Assembly: GCA_947175655.1 (NCBI GenBank)
Contig: CAMWNQ010000039.1
Coordinates: 1 to 12,824 of the forward strand
DNA length: 12,824 nucleotides
Source of the DNA: an uncultured Clostridia bacterium
GTDB lineage: Bacteria; Bacillota; Clostridia; Oscillospirales; Ruminococcaceae
Reading direction: 5' to 3'
Shown: piece after piece, positions 1 to 8,189 of the stretch
Layout of the letters: each line of letters starts with the position of its first letter
Numbering within the stretch: position 1 is the stretch's first letter
Notes under the pieces: generated by a model
What the model saw: the letters and a program-made list of their open reading frames with translations, nothing else
What the model was told of the DNA's origin: nothing
Databases searched by the model: none
Position numbers and translations under genes: made by a program

Positions 1-2
1 AA

Positions 3-790
3 CAACTTGACAATGATAATCTTAAACTTCAAAAAGAAAATCAGAAATTATTTATATCACAGATACTCAGGAAGAAAATATTGAAGATGATATTCCTGAT
101 TATCCGGTTAATATATTTATAACCGAAAGTGGATATTTCAAGAAAATAACTCCTCAGTCACTAAGAATGAGCAGTGAACATAAACTCAAAGACGGTGATT
201 TTATAACTCAGACTTTTGAAACCAATAATAAATCTGAAATAATATTCTTTACCGACAAATATCAGGCTTATAAATTCAAGATTTCTGCTTTTGACTGTAC
301 AAAAGCAAGTGTACTCGGAGAATACATTCCGGCAAAACTCGGCTTTGATGAAAATGAAAATATAGTATCTTCTGTAATAACTTCCGATTATTCGGGATTT
401 GTAATGTTCTTCTATGAAAATGGTAAGGCTTTAAAAGTACCTCTCAAGTCATACGAAACAAAGACTAACAGAAAAAAACTTGCAAATGCATACTCAAATA
501 AATCGCCACTTGTAAAAATTCTTTTCCTTGAAGAAGATACCGATATTCTTATACGTACTAGCGGAAACCGTGCAGTTTTATTAAATACTTCACTTGTATC
601 CCTGAAAACAACCCGTGACAGTGCCGGAATACAGGTAATTACTCCAAAGGCTAAATATGTTTTAAGCAGTGCAGAAACAGTAAATACTGAAAATAATGAT
701 AATCTTGAAAAATACCGTATAAATAATATTCCGGCTGTAGGACTTCTTGCCAAAACCCTTGCCGGACAGAATCAGTTATCATTTGAATAA
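3..790 (+). CDS. Type IIA DNA topoisomerase subunit A (ParC/GyrA-like), C-terminal part, 5' truncated and apparently frameshifted
   Basis: This is the C-terminal DNA-wrapping domain of a topoisomerase IV/gyrase A subunit. The frame ending at 790 is open back to base 26, well before its first ATG at 167, and the upstream residues fit the family: a KSEII stretch like the RRTEI of GyrA, then an acidic IEDD segment and a blade start (FITESGYFKKI). Later blades include FVMFFYENGKALKVP and a TTRDSAGIQVI stretch like the RDTQGV region of GyrA. I see no GyrA box (QRRGGKG), which favours a ParC-like paralogue over a true gyrase. The residues expected before KSEII lie in another frame (QLDNDNLKLQK, from base 3), so one base seems to be missing near 31-35. 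The catalytic N-terminal domain lies outside the window. Family call is firm; ParC versus GyrA is uncertain, so no symbol is given. Confidence 0.82.
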
Positions 791-804
791 AAGCAATAAA
801 AAAA

Positions 805-823
805 TCCCTCATCAGATGAGGGA
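805..823. terminator. Bidirectional intrinsic terminator
   Basis: An 8-bp perfect stem (TCCCTCAT with ATGAGGGA) closes a 3-base loop. A run of T follows at 825-830 on the plus strand, and a run of A precedes it at 798-804, which reads as T on the minus strand. It sits between the stops of two convergent genes (790 and 841), so it can end both the topoisomerase transcript and the long minus-strand operon. Confidence 0.9.
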
Positions 824-840
824 CTTTTTTATATCATATC

Positions 841-2088
841 TTATTTTATCTTTCTGCATTCTATATAGAAACGTTTATCTTCGGCGTGTCCCATAGAGAA
901 AGTCTTTCGTGGCAATGCACCGTCTTTTATTACAGTCGGGAAGAGCTGATTTTTATTCATATCCGGAAGTATGAAACCTATACCGCCGTTTCTTGATACA
1001 AGTGATTTGAGAGTATCTGTGCCGTGAATATAATCTATTTTTCCGCCGTTCTCTTTTAAATATTTATCAAGAAAAGCCTGTAAACTTCCTACAGTGAGAT
1101 TTGATGACGGATTTTTTATATATACTTTCTTTTCAGCATTATCTGTTATATATACAAAATATTGTTCTGATTCAGATTCAGAAAGTTCAAGATATTTTTC
1201 CATTTCTGAAATAAGTTTCTGAGTATCAACATCTGTTACAATTCTGTGAATAGCCTCAAACTGTAATGCCGGACTGTGAAGATTTACTATTTCAGCCAGT
1301 GCATATCTTGCAGGGTGATTTGAAAAATCTGTATCAGGATTTTCCCTCTTCAATGATTCATAATATTCCTTGGCAGTTGCAAGTGAATGATTTCCGTCAC
1401 CCATAGCATAGAGAAGTGCCGGAACATCTTTCATTCCATGATTATATTCTCCGAGATTTTCGAGAGAACTAAATATTTTTTCCTGAATATCTTCCGGAAT
1501 CAAATAACCCTTTATTTTTCCACCGTTCTGCATAAGTTCAAAGTCATAAAGCTTTTCCATATTTTTGCAGGATTCTGCAAGAGGTTCTATAATATCTTTT
1601 TTGTCATCATCAATCAAAATCATAATATGAGGGAGTTCAAGTGATGCACCTTTTCTTATTTTTACTCTTGGCGGTATTCTTTCGATAACAGTAGCTTCAG
1701 TTGCTCTTACCTGTGATGTACTGCCTTTTGTATAATCATATTCTTCAAGGTCTATTTTTCCGACTATTCCCTGACGAAGTATGCTATTACTCTGGATTCT
1801 TTCAACATAAATAAGAGCATTTTTATATACTTCAAAAATATCATCTGAAATATATTCGTCCATAGTTTTATGAATATTCTGAATTCTGTTATCAACATCA
1901 TCACTTTCCAGATAAATTTCCGGAAGTATAAGCCTTAGTGATGATGCAGAATCTCCGACATTCGATTCTGTTTCATTCCAGTATTCCGGTTCGCTTGTAT
2001 ACTGGTCGCAGGCAATTACTGACCACTTATACATATCAGTTCCATTTTTTGGCAAAAGAATATCAGCATTTTTAAAAGCATTATTCAT
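841..2088 (-). CDS. DUF1015 family protein
   Basis: A 415-residue full-length member of the DUF1015 family, whose function is not established. Visible family features are the start ADILLPK, then KWSVIACDQYTSEPEYW (21-37), RATEATVIERIPPRVKIR (128-145), GDGNHSLATAK (230-240), and the end LPRKTFSMGHA followed by KRFYIECRKI. The GDGNHS element recalls the DGHH motif of ParB-fold free-serine kinases, and in many Clostridia relatives lie beside serC and serA; a serine-related role is inference only, and no ser genes are present here. It is the last gene of the minus-strand operon, 14 bases after maf, with AAAGGAA 8 bases before the ATG. No signal peptide or membrane segment is seen, so it is probably cytoplasmic. 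Confidence 0.88.
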   Translation of the reverse strand: MNNAFKNADILLPKNGTDMYKWSVIACDQYTSEPEYWNETESNVGDSASSLRLILPEIYLESDDVDNRIQNIHKTMDEYISDDIFEVYKNALIYVERIQSNSILRQGIVGKIDLEEYDYTKGSTSQVRATEATVIERIPPRVKIRKGASLELPHIMILIDDDKKDIIEPLAESCKNMEKLYDFELMQNGGKIKGYLIPEDIQEKIFSSLENLGEYNHGMKDVPALLYAMGDGNHSLATAKEYYESLKRENPDTDFSNHPARYALAEIVNLHSPALQFEAIHRIVTDVDTQKLISEMEKYLELSESESEQYFVYITDNAEKKVYIKNPSSNLTVGSLQAFLDKYLKENGGKIDYIHGTDTLKSLVSRNGGIGFILPDMNKNQLFPTVIKDGALPRKTFSMGHAEDKRFYIECRKIK

Positions 2089-2102
2089 ATTTTAAATTCC
2101 TT

Positions 2103-2672
2103 TCAGATTTTTTTAACAAGTTCTTTCAGTTCAAGATTAAGACGGCAAACAGGAAGCCCCATAACATTAAAGAAATCACCGTTTATTTTTTCAACAAATA
2201 TTGAACCTTTCCCTTGAATTCCATAACCGCCTGCCTTGTCATAAGGTTCGCCGGTCGCTATATAATCACGGATTTCATCAGGGCTTAATTTTCGGAAATA
2301 TACCTGCGTAATCTCCGTAAATGATTTTATATTGTCATTCATAATAAGACAGCAACCTGTTGTAACAATATGCATCTTTCCGGAAAGTCTACTTAAATAA
2401 TCAAAGCACTGACTGTAATTTCTGGGTTTTCCCATTATTTCACCGTCAAGTATTACAGCAGTATCACAGCCTATTATAATATTTCCACTATTTTTATATT
2501 TTTCCGCTATGCTCTCAGCTTTAAGACGTGCAAGATATTCAGACGCTTCAACAGGATTTATATTTTCTGGTATAATCTCCTCGACATCAGAAATTTCAAT
2601 CATAAAACTATCTGTTATATTTGACATCAGTTCTTTACGTCTCGGAGAACCAGAAGCTAATATAATACTCAT
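2103..2672 (-). CDS. maf: Maf family nucleotide pyrophosphatase
   Basis: A Maf/YhdE-type house-cleaning pyrophosphatase that hydrolyses non-canonical or pyrimidine nucleoside triphosphates to monophosphates in the cytoplasm. It has the N-terminal SGSPRRKEL (7-15), the IGCDT block with the likely catalytic Asp70, GKP (81-83), and the C-terminal AGGYGIQGKGSIFVEKINGD stretch. At 189 residues it is normal for the family. I chose the ATG at 2672; a TTG at 2678 would add two residues, but it lies too close to the AAAGG at about 2683-2687 and the family usually starts just before the ILASGSPRR strand. The U32 stop is 2 bases upstream, so translation is probably coupled. Its exact substrate (dTTP/UTP versus m7GTP type) was not resolved from sequence. 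Confidence 0.93.
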   Translation of the reverse strand: MSIILASGSPRRKELMSNITDSFMIEISDVEEIIPENINPVEASEYLARLKAESIAEKYKNSGNIIIGCDTAVILDGEIMGKPRNYSQCFDYLSRLSGKMHIVTTGCCLIMNDNIKSFTEITQVYFRKLSPDEIRDYIATGEPYDKAGGYGIQGKGSIFVEKINGDFFNVMGLPVCRLNLELKELVKKI

Positions 2673-2674
2673 AT

Positions 2675-3901
2675 TCAAAGTGCCTTTCTTATTACTGAAC
2701 CGGCTTCAAATGTCATATCCGGATTATCTGATTTAAAAGAAAATTTCATCATTGCGTGATTTGCAGTTTCAATGCTCTGACCCTTTTCGTCAAATATCTC
2801 TGAAAGTACCATTTCATACGGTTTTTTCATAGGTGATACTATCTCGACAGTATCACCTGCAAAGAATTTATTTCTCTGAGTACAATATACTGTATTATCC
2901 TCGCATCTGTCAACAACTGCAACAACATCATAATTTCTTATATATCCGCTGTTTTCATAATACTGGCAATCCTTTGGATTTCCGAAAAAGAATCCCGTAC
3001 AGTATTTTCTGTGACTTACTTTGAATACTTCGGATTTTATCCATTCCGGCAGTACAAAGTTTTCAGGATTTTTATAATACTCGTTTACTGCCATTCTGTA
3101 TGCGTTTGTTATTATGGCGGTATAATATGATGATTTTGCACGTCCTTCTATTTTAAGACTTGTAACGCCGGCATCTGCAAGCTTGTCTATATGGTCAATC
3201 ATACATAAATCCTTGGCATTGAGTATGTAAGTACCTTTTTCGTCCTCAAATATGGGATAGAATTCGTTTGGACGCTTTTCTTCCATAAGATGATAACCCC
3301 ATCTGCAAGGCTGCGCACATTCTCCCCTGTTTGCATCACGGTTTACAAGATACTGTGATAACAGACATCTTCCTGAAAATGATACACACATAGCACCGTG
3401 TACAAATACTTCTATATCAAGGTCTTTCGGAGTCTTTGCACGGATTTCAGCAATTTCATCAAGAGAAAGTTCTCTTGATGTAACAATACGCTTTGCACCC
3501 ATATTATAAAGTTCATTGGCAGAAGCATAATTTACAATTCCGGTCTGGGTTGACATATGTATTTCCATATCCGGAGCATATTTCTTTACAAGACCAAGAA
3601 GTCCCAAATCCGCAACTATTACAGCATCAGTGCAGGCACTTACCGCTTCTTCAATAAACTGCTGAAATTCCGGTATTTCATTATTTCTGGGAAGTGTATT
3701 GCAGGTCAGATATACTTTTACATTATTTTTATGAGCCTTTGCAACAGCTTCTGCATATGTATCATAATCAAAATTAGGAGAACCTGCTCTCATACCAAAA
3801 TTTTTACGTCCAAGATATACAGCATCTGCTCCATATCTTATAGCCGATTCCAGACGCTCCATATCTCCGGCAGGTGAAAGCACTTCAAGATTTTTATTCA
3901 A
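2675..3901 (-). CDS. U32 family protein, probable tRNA U34 hydroxylation factor (TrhP/YrrO-like)
   Basis: A 408-residue U32 family protein. The family was named as a peptidase, but characterised members (TrhP/YegQ, RlhA) hydroxylate tRNA U34 or 23S rRNA using prephenate-linked chemistry. The N-terminal LSPAGDMERLESAIRYGADAVYLG opens the TIM-barrel-like domain. The U32 signature EVFVHGAMC is at 164-172, and Cys172, Cys179, Cys195 and Cys199 form the conserved cysteine set thought to hold an iron-sulphur cluster. A beta-rich C-terminal part follows from about 320. The start is a TTG at 3901 with GAGAGGA 6 bases upstream and no better alternative. It follows mltG by 23 bases; mltG and the U32 genes (yrrL to yrrO) are also neighbours in Bacillus, which supports the TrhP assignment over RlhA. 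Confidence 0.9.
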   Translation of the reverse strand: MNKNLEVLSPAGDMERLESAIRYGADAVYLGRKNFGMRAGSPNFDYDTYAEAVAKAHKNNVKVYLTCNTLPRNNEIPEFQQFIEEAVSACTDAVIVADLGLLGLVKKYAPDMEIHMSTQTGIVNYASANELYNMGAKRIVTSRELSLDEIAEIRAKTPKDLDIEVFVHGAMCVSFSGRCLLSQYLVNRDANRGECAQPCRWGYHLMEEKRPNEFYPIFEDEKGTYILNAKDLCMIDHIDKLADAGVTSLKIEGRAKSSYYTAIITNAYRMAVNEYYKNPENFVLPEWIKSEVFKVSHRKYCTGFFFGNPKDCQYYENSGYIRNYDVVAVVDRCEDNTVYCTQRNKFFAGDTVEIVSPMKKPYEMVLSEIFDEKGQSIETANHAMMKFSFKSDNPDMTFEAGSVIRKAL

Positions 3902-3924
3902 ATTTATTCCTCTCTTTCGGCATA

Positions 3925-5310
3925 TTAATATTCATCTGGATTTTCTGCATTTGCTCGCTGTTCTTTTACCATTTCCAGATTTTCCTCGTGTTCTTCAAGG
4001 GTAACAGCAAGATAAGTCTGTTTTGTATCTATATTCGCACAGAAATAATAATAATCACTCTGGAAGTTTTCAAGTACAGCATCTATAGCTTCAATTCCCG
4101 GATTGCATATCGCCCCCGGAGGAAGTCCTGCACTTTTATCGGTATCATAGGCACTAAGTATCAGTTCATCACGTATTTCCATATTAGGTTCTATTACTTC
4201 TTCAGCATAATACCCTGTAGGGCTAGACTGTAAAAGCGGAAATACATCAGGATGATTAAGTCTATTCCAGAATACTGATGCTACCATAATCATTGCTTCT
4301 TTATATGGTGCTTCTGCCTGTACTATCGATGCAAATGTGATAAGCTGATCAAGAGTAAGACCCAGTTCTTCCATTTTAGCATAACGTTCATCAGTCATTT
4401 TATTTTCAAAGTTGAGATATATTTTTTGACATACTTGGTCAGGCTCCATATTCTCATAGAAATAATATGTATCAGGGAATAAATATCCCTCCATACGATA
4501 GAATTTAAGAGTTGTTGATGAACTCAGACGGTTTTCAAATTTAAAATTATATCCACCTGAATTAAAGTAAAACAGAAAATCAGATGCTGAACATACACCG
4601 GCTTCTTCAAGTTTCTGTCCGGCTTGAACAAGAGTTATACCCTCCTGAAACATTACTGCAACTTCTTCTTTTTCCTCACTCTGAACAGTTGTAAGTTCGT
4701 GTATAAGAGTTTCATAAGCCATATTCGGACGCACAAAGTGTTCACCTGATACATATGAATTTTCTGTTCCTCTGACACGTGAAAAAATCTGGAAAAATTC
4801 CGGTGATTTTATAATTCCGTCTTTCTGAAGCATAATTGCTATTTCTTCGGTAGTTGCACCCTCCGGTATTACAATAATCTGAGTTTCTTCGCTTTTTCCT
4901 ATACCGAGCATATCTTTTCCGAATGCGATTATCACAAGTGACAGACAAACAGATATTGCAAAGATAAGTGTTGTAAGTATCAGAACCCCTGGAAGTCTGT
5001 AGTGACGTTTCTTTCTTTTCTTTTTCTTCTTCTTTTTTTTGCTAGTACTTTGAGATGAAGATTTTGCGGATTTGTTAATATCCTCGTCATCTGAATAATA
5101 AGCATCAGAATCATCAGAAAAATCCTCACCATAATTTTCATCTACAAGTTCTGTTTCTGCTGAACGCAGTGTTACTTCTGAATCTCTGAATGATTTTTCA
5201 AGAAAACTGTCTATTCTGGCATCTGAATCATCAGAATTGTTATTACGTTCTTTTTTGTTGTCCGCATCACTTAAAATATCATTTACAAGTGAATCATTAT
5301 CTTTCGGCAC
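3925..5310 (-). CDS. mltG: Endolytic murein transglycosylase MltG
   Basis: A membrane-anchored lytic transglycosylase that cleaves nascent glycan strands inside the chain and so helps set peptidoglycan length. Residues 1-90 are cytoplasmic, very acidic and rich in Asp, Ser and Asn. A Lys/Arg run (91-102) leads into one membrane helix (about 108-131). Outside are a LysM-like segment (about 145-175), EGYLFPDTY (274-282), the catalytic region ASIVQAEAP with probable catalytic Glu333, then SVFWNRL, LQSSPTGYY, YDTDKSAGLPPGAICNPG and the closing TLEEHEENL. All match YceG/MltG. The start is a GTG at 5310 preceded by AGGAAGG at a 9-base spacing. It overlaps the end of the upstream cyclo-ligase gene by 14 bases. 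The long charged tail makes it larger than the E. coli enzyme, as is common in Clostridia. Confidence 0.94.
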   Translation of the reverse strand: MPKDNDSLVNDILSDADNKKERNNNSDDSDARIDSFLEKSFRDSEVTLRSAETELVDENYGEDFSDDSDAYYSDDEDINKSAKSSSQSTSKKKKKKKKRKKRHYRLPGVLILTTLIFAISVCLSLVIIAFGKDMLGIGKSEETQIIVIPEGATTEEIAIMLQKDGIIKSPEFFQIFSRVRGTENSYVSGEHFVRPNMAYETLIHELTTVQSEEKEEVAVMFQEGITLVQAGQKLEEAGVCSASDFLFYFNSGGYNFKFENRLSSSTTLKFYRMEGYLFPDTYYFYENMEPDQVCQKIYLNFENKMTDERYAKMEELGLTLDQLITFASIVQAEAPYKEAMIMVASVFWNRLNHPDVFPLLQSSPTGYYAEEVIEPNMEIRDELILSAYDTDKSAGLPPGAICNPGIEAIDAVLENFQSDYYYFCANIDTKQTYLAVTLEEHEENLEMVKEQRANAENPDEY

Positions 5311-5857
5311 TGCAAAGCACCTTCCTTTCTTCAGTTATAACGGTCTGTACTTTTATATCATATTTTTCTGATGGAAGTTTTTCTGAAATAAGTTCATCAT
5401 AACATATTCCGATTTTATATATATTATTATTTTCAGATAAAAACCTGTCATAATATCCTCCGCCATATCCAAGCCTTGTACCATCAAGTGAAAATGAGAG
5501 TGCCGGAACAATGCATACTGTATCTGATGATATAATAGCTTTTCTATCTCCGGAAGGTTCCGGAATACCATAAGCTCCAGAACGCAGTTCGTCAGTAGAA
5601 TTTATATATATAAATTCCATAATTCCATTTTCGAGACATCTCGGAACTGCCAGATTTTTATTATTATTTAAAATACTCTCCATAATAAGCCTGGTACTTG
5701 TTTCAGAATTATATGACACATATACAAGAACCGTATCAGCTTTTTTTATTTCAGGCATATTCAACACATATTCCTGAATAATTCTGTCTTTTTCTTCTTT
5801 GTTGTGAATTTTCGCACGCTTTGCACGAAAAATTTTTCTTAATTCTTTTTTTTCCAT
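5297..5857 (-). CDS. 5-formyltetrahydrofolate cyclo-ligase
   Basis: It converts 5-formyl-THF to 5,10-methenyl-THF with ATP, returning a folate dead end to the one-carbon pool in the cytoplasm. The N-terminal KKELRKIFRAKR supplies the basic phosphate-binding part, and DGTRLGYGGGYYDRFL (about 125-140) is the family signature. It has 186 residues from the ATG at 5857. A TTG at 5869, whose bases overlap the stop of the DJ-1 gene, would add four residues. Neither start has a clear ribosome binding site, so I infer translational coupling; the ATG matches where relatives begin. thyX, another methylene-folate enzyme, lies upstream in the same operon, which fits a folate role. The gene is known as mthfs, ygfA or fau1 in other organisms. 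Confidence 0.92.
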   Translation of the reverse strand: MEKKELRKIFRAKRAKIHNKEEKDRIIQEYVLNMPEIKKADTVLVYVSYNSETSTRLIMESILNNNKNLAVPRCLENGIMEFIYINSTDELRSGAYGIPEPSGDRKAIISSDTVCIVPALSFSLDGTRLGYGGGYYDRFLSENNNIYKIGICYDELISEKLPSEKYDIKVQTVITEERKVLCSAER

Positions 5858-5865
5858 AGTAAATA

Positions 5866-6411
5866 TCAATCAAAAAGAACTGATTCTTTTATTTCATTGC
5901 TTTTTTCCTCTGATATAAGCACTTCAATAAGTTTAAGTCCGAAGTGAAGAGCTGTGCCTGCACCTCTGGAAGTAACAATATTTCCGTCTGCGACTGCCGG
6001 AACGTTTTGTATAAATGCACCTTCAAGTTCTTTTTCAAATCCTTTGTAGCATATTGCATTCTTATTTTTAAGTAATCCTCTGTGACCCAGTATTGACGGT
6101 GCTGCACATATCGCACCAATGAATTTATTATTTTCCATACAGAAATCAATAGCTTTCTGTACTGTTGAATCTGCTTCAAGATTCAAAGTCCCTGGCATTC
6201 CTCCCGGCAGAATTACCATTTCAAGATTTTCAAATTCATTATTAATTTCATCGGTTGATGTATCTGCTGTAACTGGAATTCCGTGAGAGCCTGTTACATT
6301 TTTCTTTCCTACTCCAACTGTAATCACTTCTTTTCCTGCACGTCTTAACAGGTCAATCGGAGCAATAGCTTCTGTTTCTTCAAAGCCATCAGCTAAAAAA
6401 ACGTAAATCAT
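5866..6411 (-). CDS. DJ-1/PfpI family protein (YajL-like)
   Basis: A 181-residue single-domain DJ-1 family protein, probably cytoplasmic. The reactive Cys102 sits in the nucleophile elbow GAICAAPSILG. Glu14 of GFEETEA matches the glutamate that tunes the cysteine in DJ-1 and YajL, and ILPGGMPGT (67-75) forms the next active-site loop. Members have been assigned roles in oxidative-stress protection, glyoxal/methylglyoxal handling and chaperone activity, some of them disputed; which applies here cannot be read from the sequence. The ATG has AAAGGAAG 9 bases upstream. The gene follows the DUF2156 gene by 45 bases, where a candidate internal promoter lies, and its stop overlaps the possible TTG start of the next gene. 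Confidence 0.92.
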   Translation of the reverse strand: MIYVFLADGFEETEAIAPIDLLRRAGKEVITVGVGKKNVTGSHGIPVTADTSTDEINNEFENLEMVILPGGMPGTLNLEADSTVQKAIDFCMENNKFIGAICAAPSILGHRGLLKNKNAICYKGFEKELEGAFIQNVPAVADGNIVTSRGAGTALHFGLKLIEVLISEEKSNEIKESVLFD

Positions 6412-6438
6412 ATGAATATACTTCCTTTCATCTATTAC

Positions 6439-6467
6439 ATTATATTTTATACTATCTTATCTGAAAA
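6439..6467 (-). promoter_or_regulatory. Candidate internal sigma-A promoter before the DJ-1 gene
   Basis: On the minus strand TTTTCA (6462-6467) lies exactly 17 bases from a perfect TATAAT (6439-6444). The -35 matches consensus at four of six positions and overlaps the end of the DUF2156 gene. Transcription would start near 6432, about 20 bases before the ATG at 6411. In such AT-rich DNA the match could be chance. Confidence 0.45.
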
Positions 6468-7356
6468 TTACTGTGTTCTTTTCAAGAAGATATGCAGGAT
6501 GATATGAAAGCTTGGATTTTCTTAATCCCTCAATGCCCATATCTTCTTCACGGTTGACATATTTCACATCTTTTGCAAACCTTTTGGAAAACTCATTGTT
6601 TATTGCCGGATATATTCCATTATATGAAGTATCAGCCTTTTCAATATGCACACATATTGTATCACTGTTTAACTTTTCACCTATCGAAAAAGCTTTTATA
6701 TAACCGTCAATTCTTATCACACCACCAAAAAGATTGAACTCACTGAAATATGAAAAAAATGTATTTATCGCAAACTGTTCAGCTATACTTGAAAAATTTT
6801 CTATACCCTTTTTAATATTATAATTAATAGTGCTGAATCTTATACACTCATCAAAATCAGATTCTTTCATTTCTAAAAATTCCCAGTCATATTCATTTAT
6901 CTTTAAAAGATGATTTCTTTTTTTATGATATTTCTTTCCAGAAAGATTTATCAAATCAGAAGAATTATAAATATAATCAAAACCATCTCTTTCAGGGTGT
7001 ATTTCAAATGCCTGAGAATTTTCTCCATAAATATCTTTCAGAATTTCAAGTCCTTTTTCAGTTACACCTGAAATCTTCAAGGGCTTGCCCATACTTTCAG
7101 AAAATTTTCTCATTTCATCAATAACTTCCCTGTAGTCACCCTCACCGGAAGGAAAAATAAATGATGGTATATCATCATCTGTATCAAAAGCACACGAAAT
7201 ATAAAAATCCTTGTAAAAGCATATTTTTGAATTACTGAGCCTACGCCACGCCATATTATTTGCAAAACTGTATTCACAACCCTGAAAGTCGGATTTTTTC
7301 AGACATTCACATATACGCTCTTTATCTGATATATCAATAATTTTAAAATCAAGCAT
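6457..7356 (-). CDS. DUF2156 family protein (soluble, GNAT-fold, related to the MprF catalytic domain)
   Basis: A 299-residue protein with the DUF2156 pattern, the domain also found at the C-terminus of phosphatidylglycerol lysyltransferase (MprF). Recognisable parts are DYIYNSSDLINLSGKKYHKKRNHL (127-150) and NREEDMGIEGLRKSKLSYHP (268-287), the latter near the acceptor/cofactor site of the GNAT-like fold. Unlike MprF it has no membrane helices, so it is not an obvious lipid flippase-synthase. Stand-alone members are common in Clostridia and uncharacterised. Transfer of an aminoacyl group from tRNA is possible by homology, but the substrate is unknown. The ATG at 7356 has a GGTGA 6 bases upstream. 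It lies 22 bases after thyX and 45 before the DJ-1 gene, in the same operon. Confidence 0.87.
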   Translation of the reverse strand: MLDFKIIDISDKERICECLKKSDFQGCEYSFANNMAWRRLSNSKICFYKDFYISCAFDTDDDIPSFIFPSGEGDYREVIDEMRKFSESMGKPLKISGVTEKGLEILKDIYGENSQAFEIHPERDGFDYIYNSSDLINLSGKKYHKKRNHLLKINEYDWEFLEMKESDFDECIRFSTINYNIKKGIENFSSIAEQFAINTFFSYFSEFNLFGGVIRIDGYIKAFSIGEKLNSDTICVHIEKADTSYNGIYPAINNEFSKRFAKDVKYVNREEDMGIEGLRKSKLSYHPAYLLEKNTVIFR

Positions 7357-7378
7357 TAAAATTCACCATTATCCAGAT

Positions 7379-8146
7379 TTAATTATTTTTCAGATTATTT
7401 ATGTAATTTCTTGTCTCTTCTGCTTTTCCACAGGACATTTTCCCCTCTGTACACTTTCCTCTACAGCACGAAGGCCCTGCATTTTTAAATACAGACGGTG
7501 CTACTTTACTGCAAAGTCTGAGCATCTCACAGGCAAGCTCCCTGATTTCCCACTGAGCACGATTACAGCATCTGAGACTGAAAAAGTTGAGCAGACTTCT
7601 TGCATTCATAGTAACCATCATTTTTGTCTCACAGGCATTAGGAAGTACAAATCTGGCATCTTCTATTGCTTTTTTTTCTGCATTGCTTTTGGCTTTGCTT
7701 TCGGTCATTCCCTGATTTATAAATTCATCATAATATTTTTTCTGAAGTACATCACTTATTTTATTATAATTTTCAACAGCACTTTCCATTGATTTTTTAT
7801 AAAGTTCTGATACCTCTTTATCTTCTGCAACAGCCGGTGGAGTGATATACTCAAAATTATTCTGGCGTACATATCGCTGACTCTGCACTGAAAATGATGC
7901 TATACGGTGACGTGTTATCTGAGCCAAAAGAGTTCTTGAAACACCCTCTATCCCGAAAGTAAAATTTATATGTTCAATTGGGCTTTCGTGACCCATTCCT
8001 GCCAGCATTTCTACAAATGACTTTGTTTTTTCATCGTCAAGACCTTCCATAAGATTCATAGCTCCTGTATCAGAATAACAGAGTTTTGCTGCTGAAGCTA
8101 TAATCTTTTCCGGATTCGGAGTATGTGATATTAAAGTTACTTTCAT
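7379..8146 (-). CDS. thyX: FAD-dependent thymidylate synthase ThyX
   Basis: It makes dTMP from dUMP using methylene-THF, NADPH and FAD, releasing THF rather than dihydrofolate. The ThyX motif RHRxxS is at 79-84 (RHRIASFSVQSQRY to 92), preceded by GHESPIEH (52-59). The C-terminus is cysteine-rich (SCCRGKC, then SCGK), as in clostridial ThyX proteins. I start it at the ATG at 8146 (255 residues, MKVTLISHTPNPEKI). The open frame runs to a TTG at 8218, but that extension covers the -10 and -35 of the promoter and does not look like the family. An in-frame ATG at 8167 is a second possibility: the AAAGG before 8146 is 13 bases away, a rather long spacing. It is the first gene of the eight-gene minus-strand operon; the cyclo-ligase downstream also serves the folate pool. 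Confidence 0.96.
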   Translation of the reverse strand: MKVTLISHTPNPEKIIASAAKLCYSDTGAMNLMEGLDDEKTKSFVEMLAGMGHESPIEHINFTFGIEGVSRTLLAQITRHRIASFSVQSQRYVRQNNFEYITPPAVAEDKEVSELYKKSMESAVENYNKISDVLQKKYYDEFINQGMTESKAKSNAEKKAIEDARFVLPNACETKMMVTMNARSLLNFFSLRCCNRAQWEIRELACEMLRLCSKVAPSVFKNAGPSCCRGKCTEGKMSCGKAEETRNYINNLKNN

Positions 8147-8189
8147 TATATATAATAATCCTTTCATTAATACTTTATTCGTTGGTCTT

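Noticed and set aside
412..753. Minus-strand 113-codon open frame inside the topoisomerase gene
   Set aside because: Antisense to a clear C-terminal topoisomerase domain, with no ribosome binding site or family match.
3557..4233. Two plus-strand open frames of 106 and 119 codons opposite the U32 and mltG genes
   Set aside because: They are shadows of well-supported minus-strand genes; their Ile/Tyr/Phe-rich composition reflects AT-rich antisense.
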